Part shown: positions 7,390-11,343 of the stretch, in pieces
Position numbering within the stretch: position 1 is the first letter of the stretch
Layout of the letters: each line of letters starts with the position of its first letter
From: Candidatus Poribacteria bacterium
Lineage (GTDB): Bacteria; Poribacteria; WGA-4E; GCA-2687025
DNA: 11,343 bases
NCBI GenBank assembly: GCA_002687025.1
Contig: NYZG01000433.1
Coordinates: 1-11,343 of the forward strand
Direction: 5' to 3'
The notes under the pieces: generated by a model
Told to the model about the DNA's origin: nothing
The model's input: only the letters and a program-made list of their open reading frames with translations
Databases searched by the model: none
Translations under genes and position numbers: made by a program

Positions 7390-7406
7390 GCCGGACACGG
7401 CCCGGC
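7390..7406 (-). terminator. possible hairpin after guaA
   Basis: GCCGG (7390-7394) and CCGGC (7402-7406) form a 5-bp stem with a 7-nt loop, 43 nt beyond the guaA stop in the leftward direction. It is flanked by two direct copies of GGCCTCG (7384-7390, 7404-7410). No T-tract is present, so termination is only possible. Confidence 0.2.
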
Positions 7407-7449
7407 CTCGCTTCTCGATCCGGGCGGGACCGAATCCCAGGTCTCCGGC

Positions 7450-8997
7450 TTATTCCCACTCGATGGTCGCCGGCGGCTTGGAACTGATGTCGTAGCAGAC
7501 CCGATTGACGCCCTTGACCTCGTTGATGATGCGATTCGAGGCGCGCCCGAGTAGGTCGTGCGGCAGCGGATACCAGTCGGCCGTCATGCCGTCGCGGCTG
7601 TGGACCGCGCGCAACGCGACGACGTTCTCGTACGTGCGCGCGTCGCCCATCACCCCGACTGTGCTCACGGGCAACAGCACGGCAAACGCCTGCCATATCG
7701 AGTCGTAGAGGTTGGCGGCGTGCAGTTCCTCGATGAAGATGGCGTCGGCTTCTCGGAGCACGTCGAGGCGCTCGCGGGTGATGTCGCCAAGGACGCGCAC
7801 CGCCAGACCCGGGCCTGGGAACGGATGGCGTCCAAGCATGTCCTTCGGGATGTCCAGTTCTCGTCCGACGGCGCGCACCTCGTCTTTAAACAGCTCGCGG
7901 AACGGCTCGATGAGCTCGAATCGCAGGTCCTCCGGGAGGCCACCGACGTTGTGGTGCGTCTTGATCGTGCTGGAAGGCCCGCGTACCGACACGCTCTCGA
8001 TCACGTCCGGGTAGAGCGTCCCCTGCGCGAGGAAGTCCGCCCCTCCGATGTCGGTGAGGGCGTCCTCGAACACCTCGATGAACGTGTTCCCGATGATGCG
8101 GCGCTTCGCCTCCGGCTCCGCCACGCCCTCAAGCGCCTCCAGGAACCTGTCGGTGGCGTCGACGAAGTGGAGTTCGATGTCGAGGTTGTCGCGGAACATG
8201 GCCCGCACTTGTGCGGCCTCGTCCTTGCGGAGCAGGCCGTTGTCCACGAAGAGGCACACCACCCGGTCGCCGATGGCGTCGCGCATTAGCTTCGAGAGGA
8301 CCGTCGAGTCCACGCCGCCGCTTGTGGCGGACAGGACACGCTTGCCCTGCGTCCCCGCGCGGATGTCGCGAACCGTCGTCTCGACGAACGACTCCATCGT
8401 CCACGTCGCGGAGCAGCCGCAGACGCCGAGGACGAAGTTGGCGAGGAGCTCGTGCCCTTCCTTCGTGTGGACGACCTCGGGGTGGAACTGAAGGCCGAAT
8501 CTCCGGTCCGCGGCGTCGGCCATGATCGCGACTGGGGAGTTCTCGGATTTGGCGACGGCTTCGAAGCCGTCCGGCAGGCGGTCGAGCCGATCGCCGTGGC
8601 TCATCCACACGTGCAACGGGCTCGTGACGCCCGACGTCAGGCGCGTGGGTCGATCTACCTCGACCAGGGCGTGGCCGTATTCGCGCTCGGCTGTCGGGGC
8701 CACCTCGCCGCCCAGGAACTGTGTCATGAGTTGCATGCCGTAGCAGATGCCCAGGACGGGACGCTTGCCCGTGACGAACTCCTCGGCGCACTTCGGCGCA
8801 TCGTCTTCGTAGACGCTCGCGGGGCCACCGGAAAGGATGATGCCGTTCGGGCGCAGCGCGTCGATGACATCCGGTGAGACGTAGTACGGATGGATCTCGC
8901 AATAGACGTTCAGTTCCCGCACGCGTCGCGCGATGAGCTGCGTGGTCTGCGAGCCGAAGTCGAGAACGACGATCATGTCCTGGGAAGGATCACGCAT
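7450..8997 (-). CDS. guaA: GMP synthase (glutamine-hydrolysing)
   Basis: GuaA converts XMP to GMP with ATP and glutamine, the last step of guanine nucleotide synthesis, in the cytoplasm. The 515-residue product is close to the roughly 525 usual for bacteria and is complete. The class I glutamine amidotransferase domain (about 8-195) has ILSGGP (54-59), the nucleophile Cys85 in LGICYGMQ, and the His172/Glu174 pair in GLQFHPEVVH. The ATP-pyrophosphatase domain has the P-loop SGGVDS (226-231), preceded by SAT where LGL or similar is common. The C-terminal dimerisation domain has RHPFPGPGLAVRVLG (390-404) and ends with KPPATIEWE. ATG 8997 was chosen because GAAGGG (complement of 9005-9010) lies 7 nt upstream; ATG 8976 is possible but has poor spacing, and the frame back to 9162 covers the promoter. 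No guaB is adjacent. The gene is transcribed away from dusB. Confidence 0.97.
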   Translation of the reverse strand: MRDPSQDMIVVLDFGSQTTQLIARRVRELNVYCEIHPYYVSPDVIDALRPNGIILSGGPASVYEDDAPKCAEEFVTGKRPVLGICYGMQLMTQFLGGEVAPTAEREYGHALVEVDRPTRLTSGVTSPLHVWMSHGDRLDRLPDGFEAVAKSENSPVAIMADAADRRFGLQFHPEVVHTKEGHELLANFVLGVCGCSATWTMESFVETTVRDIRAGTQGKRVLSATSGGVDSTVLSKLMRDAIGDRVVCLFVDNGLLRKDEAAQVRAMFRDNLDIELHFVDATDRFLEALEGVAEPEAKRRIIGNTFIEVFEDALTDIGGADFLAQGTLYPDVIESVSVRGPSSTIKTHHNVGGLPEDLRFELIEPFRELFKDEVRAVGRELDIPKDMLGRHPFPGPGLAVRVLGDITRERLDVLREADAIFIEELHAANLYDSIWQAFAVLLPVSTVGVMGDARTYENVVALRAVHSRDGMTADWYPLPHDLLGRASNRIINEVKGVNRVCYDISSKPPATIEWE

Positions 8998-9044
8998 GGC
9001 GACGCCCTTCGTAGGAGCGGTGCGCTTCGCGGAGGAAAGAATCC

Positions 9045-9074
9045 ATGATACCCCTGTGAAACGGGGGGAATCAA
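9045..9074 (-). promoter_or_regulatory. promoter of guaA with an inverted repeat in its spacer
   Basis: Read leftward, TTGATT (9074-9069) and TATCAT (9050-9045) are 18 nt apart and match -35 and -10 at 4 and 5 of 6 bases. Transcription would begin near 9038, giving a leader of about 40 nt, too short for a purine riboswitch. The spacer holds CCCC (9051-9054) and GGGG (9063-9066) as an inverted repeat over 8 nt, a possible operator between the two boxes. Confidence 0.55.
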
Positions 9075-9140
9075 TCGGAGTTTCGGCCCGGACGCGCGCG
9101 AGCGCGGTCGGAGACTCGCGCGGATCGGCTGCGGGCGGCG

Positions 9141-9157
9141 GGCCTCGCGTCGAGGCC
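9141..9157. repeat. perfect 7-bp inverted repeat between guaA and dusB
   Basis: GGCCTCG (9141-9147) and CGAGGCC (9151-9157) flank CGT. The repeat sits about 43 nt upstream of the proposed dusB -10 and 67 nt upstream of the guaA -35, in the shared control region. A terminator is not expected between divergent genes, so an operator is the better guess. GC-rich DNA makes such repeats by chance fairly often. Confidence 0.35.
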
Positions 9158-9196
9158 TTCATCCGGGCTAGCCACTCCGGGGCGCCGGCGCCGATC

Positions 9197-9205
9197 TGCT
9201 ATCAT
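9197..9205 (+). promoter_or_regulatory. extended -10 promoter of the dusB-type gene
   Basis: TGC-TATCAT is an extended -10 (TGn plus 5 of 6 matches to TATAAT). No good -35 is seen at 17 nt. That place is instead partly covered by the 12-bp palindrome GGCGCCGGCGCC (9181-9192). Transcription would start near 9212, about 37 nt before GTG 9249. Confidence 0.5.
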
Positions 9206-9248
9206 GCTACTTGCCCGACCGAGAACCCGCGACGTGTGGAGAGATGCC

Positions 9249-10298
9249 GTGCGCATCGGCGCCCTGGACGTGGGCCGCGTATTCCTGGCCCCGATGGAAG
9301 AAGTCTCCGACGGCCCGTTTCGCCGGCTGTGCAAGCGGATGGGCGCGGATGTAGTGTACACGGAGTTCGTCCCCGCCGAGGCGATGGTGCGGAACATCAA
9401 GGCGGCCGAGAGGAAGCTCGCGTTCACCGAGGCTGAGCGCCCCATCGGCATCCAGATATACGGCAACCGCATCGACGCCATGATCGAGGCGGCGAACATG
9501 GCCGCCGGACGCCGACCGGACATCCTCGACATCAACTTCGGCTGCCCGGTGAAGAAGGTCGCCGAGGGCGATCGGGCTTCCTGCTCGGGATCGGGTCTTC
9601 TGCGCTTCCCGGACCACATGGAGGAGATCATCGCCGCGGTCGTCGAGACGATGGCGCCGCACGACATTCCGGTGACCGTCAAGACGCGTCTGGGCTGGGA
9701 CGACGAGAGCATCTCCGTCCTCGACACGCTGCGCCGCGCCGAGCGAGCGGGCGCTGACCTCATCACCTTCCACGGTCGCACGCGGGCGCAGATGTTCAGG
9801 GGCGACGCGGACTGGACATGGATTCGTCGCGCCAAAGAAGAGGCGAGCATCCCCGTAATCGGGAACGGCGACATCCGCACGCCCGAAGACGCCGCCCGGA
9901 TGTTCGACGAGACCGGCGTCGACGGCGTGATGATTGGTCGCGGGGCGGTCGGCGCTCCGTGGCTGTTCACCGGGATCCATGGGTTCTTGCGCACGGGCGT
10001 CGTACCGGAGCCGCCAGCCATCGAGGAGCGCGTCGCGCTGTACTTCGAGCACGCCTGCATGGCGTTCGAGGAGAAGGGCCGGTGGGGCGTTCGCATGGTG
10101 CGCAAGCACGTGAAGGGCTACCTGCGGGAATTCGCGGGCGCCTCGCGCCTCCGTGCGAAGCTGATGGAATGCGAAGACCCGGACGACCTGCGCCGCGCCC
10201 TTGCGGACGACTTCCCCGGCGTCGTCGGCGATGTCCCGCCGCCCGCGCTCGCGGATGCCTCGCCGCCCGAATCCACCCGCGAGGACGCGACTCGCTGA
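9249..10298 (+). CDS. dusB: tRNA-dihydrouridine synthase (DusB/NifR3-like)
   Basis: Dus enzymes are FMN proteins that reduce specific uridines in tRNA to dihydrouridine using NADPH. This 349-residue protein has the TIM-barrel signatures VFLAPMEEVSDGPFRRLCK (11-29), INFGCPVKK (95-103) with catalytic Cys99, VKTRLGW (144-150) with Lys145, TFHGRT (173-178), IGNGDI (204-209) and IGRGAVGAPWLF (229-240). The C-terminal helical domain contains VRKHVKGYL (284-292), like the RKH motif of DusB, and ends in a Pro/Ala-rich tail. One oddity is the loop after Cys99, which reads KKVAEGDRASCSGSGLL (102-118). It appears about four residues longer than the usual KKV-xxx-GAGSALL and carries an extra Cys112. GTG 9249 was chosen because GGAGAG (9238-9243) lies 5 nt upstream and homology starts there; ATG 9204 falls within the -10. 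The assignment to DusB rather than DusA/C is from motifs only. Confidence 0.92.
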   Translation: MRIGALDVGRVFLAPMEEVSDGPFRRLCKRMGADVVYTEFVPAEAMVRNIKAAERKLAFTEAERPIGIQIYGNRIDAMIEAANMAAGRRPDILDINFGCPVKKVAEGDRASCSGSGLLRFPDHMEEIIAAVVETMAPHDIPVTVKTRLGWDDESISVLDTLRRAERAGADLITFHGRTRAQMFRGDADWTWIRRAKEEASIPVIGNGDIRTPEDAARMFDETGVDGVMIGRGAVGAPWLFTGIHGFLRTGVVPEPPAIEERVALYFEHACMAFEEKGRWGVRMVRKHVKGYLREFAGASRLRAKLMECEDPDDLRRALADDFPGVVGDVPPPALADASPPESTREDATR

Positions 10299-10308
10299 CG
10301 GCGTGGAC

Positions 10309-11343
10309 TCAGTCGGCGGGTTCGGCTTCGGCCTGAATCGGCGCGGCGATGGGAGCGTCCGGCCGCACCCACTGCGCGACGATCAGGGACATCGTCGCGA
10401 ACGCAGCCCCACCCACGAACACCACCGTATGCCCGAGCTTGATCCACATGAGCCCGCCGATCAGCGGCACCAACACCGACGGGATGTGGTTGAGCGTGAC
10501 GCCCATCGTCAGCGTTGGGCGGATGTCCTCGCGCGGCGCGATCTTGTTAAGGTACGTCGTCATCGCGATGCCGCCGACGAATAGCAGGTGGTCGATCACG
10601 TAAAGCACATACAGCGCGTTCGTCTGCGGGACGAAGGCGTACCCCAGGAACACCAGGGCCAGCAGAACGAAGCTCACGCTCAGCGTCAGTCGCTCGCCGT
10701 AGCGGTCGACGACCTTGCCCATCGTCGGCGCGAGAAGCAGGTTCAGCACCTGGTTGATGAGCATGAGTATGAGGATCGTCTCCCGAACGGCGCCGTGGCC
10801 CTTGACGAGCAGCCACACCGCGAACATCAGGAAGATCTGCTTGCGCGCTCCCTGTAGGAAGATGAGCAGGTAGTAGACGTTGTACCGCTTGCGGAACAGG
10901 ATGCGTCGTTCGCGCGGCTGCTCGACGACCGTGCTGTCACCTTTGCCCGCCAGCCCGACCAGCATCGCGCCGACTACCAGTAACGCCCCCGCGACGATGA
11001 ACATCCCCTCGTACTCGATGACGCGGATCAGCAGCAGCGCCACGCCCATCATGGCCATGTGCCCGACGCCGGACGTCGTGCGCAGCCAGCCCAGCCATCT
11101 GCCCGTCTCGCCCGACGGCGCGTACCGGAGCGCCAGCGTCCCCTGCAATGGCGCCCACGTGTGGAAGCCGATGCTCCAGAACACCGACGTCACGATGAGC
11201 GCCATGATCGCCGAGCCGCCCAGCAACGTCGCGATGTCCGTTATCCACGCGTACGCCGCCAGGCCCACGCCCATAACCAGCAGGCATATCGTGCTCAGTC
11301 GCGGCGCGGCGACCACCATCACGAGCGCGCTCACGGCGACCAC
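10309..11343 (-). CDS. MFS-type transporter, C-terminal part (5' end outside window)
   Basis: This 344-codon fragment runs off the right edge, so its start and perhaps one or two membrane segments are missing. It is strongly hydrophobic, with about 10-11 likely membrane helices. These include ones near 18-36, 42-60, 92-108, 113-131, 155-180, 189-208, 219-238, 243-263, 280-301 and 304-326, with a charged mid-loop (about 133-152) that splits two halves. The loop MGKVVDRYGERLTLS (208-222) is the DR-x-G-type motif of major facilitator proteins. A conserved-looking LNKIAPREDIRPTLTMG (265-281) precedes a later helix. The C-terminal tail is short and rich in Ala and Pro. It should be an inner-membrane secondary transporter; the substrate cannot be told. 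Its stop lies 10 nt from that of the converging dusB-type gene. Confidence 0.82.
   Translation of the reverse strand: MVAVSALVMVVAAPRLSTICLLVMGVGLAAYAWITDIATLLGGSAIMALIVTSVFWSIGFHTWAPLQGTLALRYAPSGETGRWLGWLRTTSGVGHMAMMGVALLLIRVIEYEGMFIVAGALLVVGAMLVGLAGKGDSTVVEQPRERRILFRKRYNVYYLLIFLQGARKQIFLMFAVWLLVKGHGAVRETILILMLINQVLNLLLAPTMGKVVDRYGERLTLSVSFVLLALVFLGYAFVPQTNALYVLYVIDHLLFVGGIAMTTYLNKIAPREDIRPTLTMGVTLNHIPSVLVPLIGGLMWIKLGHTVVFVGGAAFATMSLIVAQWVRPDAPIAAPIQAEAEPAD

Noticed and set aside
8998..9040. Guanine riboswitch in the guaA leader
   Set aside because: The leader from the predicted start is only about 40 nt, too short for the three-helix purine aptamer, and no matching pairing was seen.
9181..9192. 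GGCGCCGGCGCC as a separate operator feature
   Set aside because: It is a perfect 12-bp palindrome but made only of G and C in GC-rich DNA, so chance is likely; mentioned only with the control region.
9207..10109. Long leftward open frames opposite the dusB-type gene (300-344 codons)
   Set aside because: They mirror a gene with clear catalytic motifs and show no motif of their own.

Overview
The window is a compact, gene-dense, high-GC stretch of bacterial chromosome. It holds ordinary housekeeping genes (CoaBC, GMP synthase, tRNA-dihydrouridine synthase) mixed with envelope and sugar-related genes. A lipoprotein with a clear lipobox and a PorV/PorQ-type outer-membrane barrel protein ending in Phe point to a Gram-negative cell. 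PorV-family barrels, PQQ/WD40-type propeller proteins, HEAT-repeat proteins and DegT plus Gfo/Idh/MocA pairs together suggest an FCB-type or related lineage such as Latescibacteria or Poribacteria. That placement is inference and weak. There are no rRNA, tRNA, CRISPR, IS or phage signals, and no stretch over 300 bases lacks a gene.

Layout. Bases 1-2459 (+ strand) hold the end of a DegT/DnrJ/EryC1/StrS sugar aminotransferase, a Gfo/Idh/MocA NAD(P)-dependent oxidoreductase 11 nt downstream, and a small HEAT-repeat protein; the first two look like one operon. A 199-nt gap then carries a striking 25-nt imperfect palindrome and a probable extended -10 promoter. It is followed by coaBC (2659-3906) and, in a 4-nt GTGA overlap, a 745-residue lipoprotein with three apparent modules: a PQQ-type propeller, an SH3-like domain and a TolB/WD40-like propeller. 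This transcript meets, tail to tail across 171 nt, a leftward PorV/PorQ-like barrel gene (7256-6312) that has its own promoter. Upstream of it, also leftward, is guaA (8997-7450). guaA and a rightward dusB-type gene (9249-10298) diverge from a 251-nt control region with one promoter each way and two small palindromes. dusB converges with a leftward MFS transporter, cut by the right edge, leaving only 10 nt between the stop codons.

How the genes work together. CoaBC, GuaA and Dus serve coenzyme A synthesis, GMP synthesis and tRNA modification and are not one pathway. The aminotransferase and oxidoreductase are a plausible pair for making or modifying a sugar. The lipoprotein and the barrel are both predicted envelope proteins, but they lie on opposite strands and nothing shows that they interact.

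I see no defence system, mobile island or obviously new multi-gene system. The observations most worth following are the three-module lipoprotein coupled to coaBC, the palindrome at the coaBC promoter, the altered active-site loop of the Dus enzyme, and a recurring TATCAT/TAGCAT -10 element.
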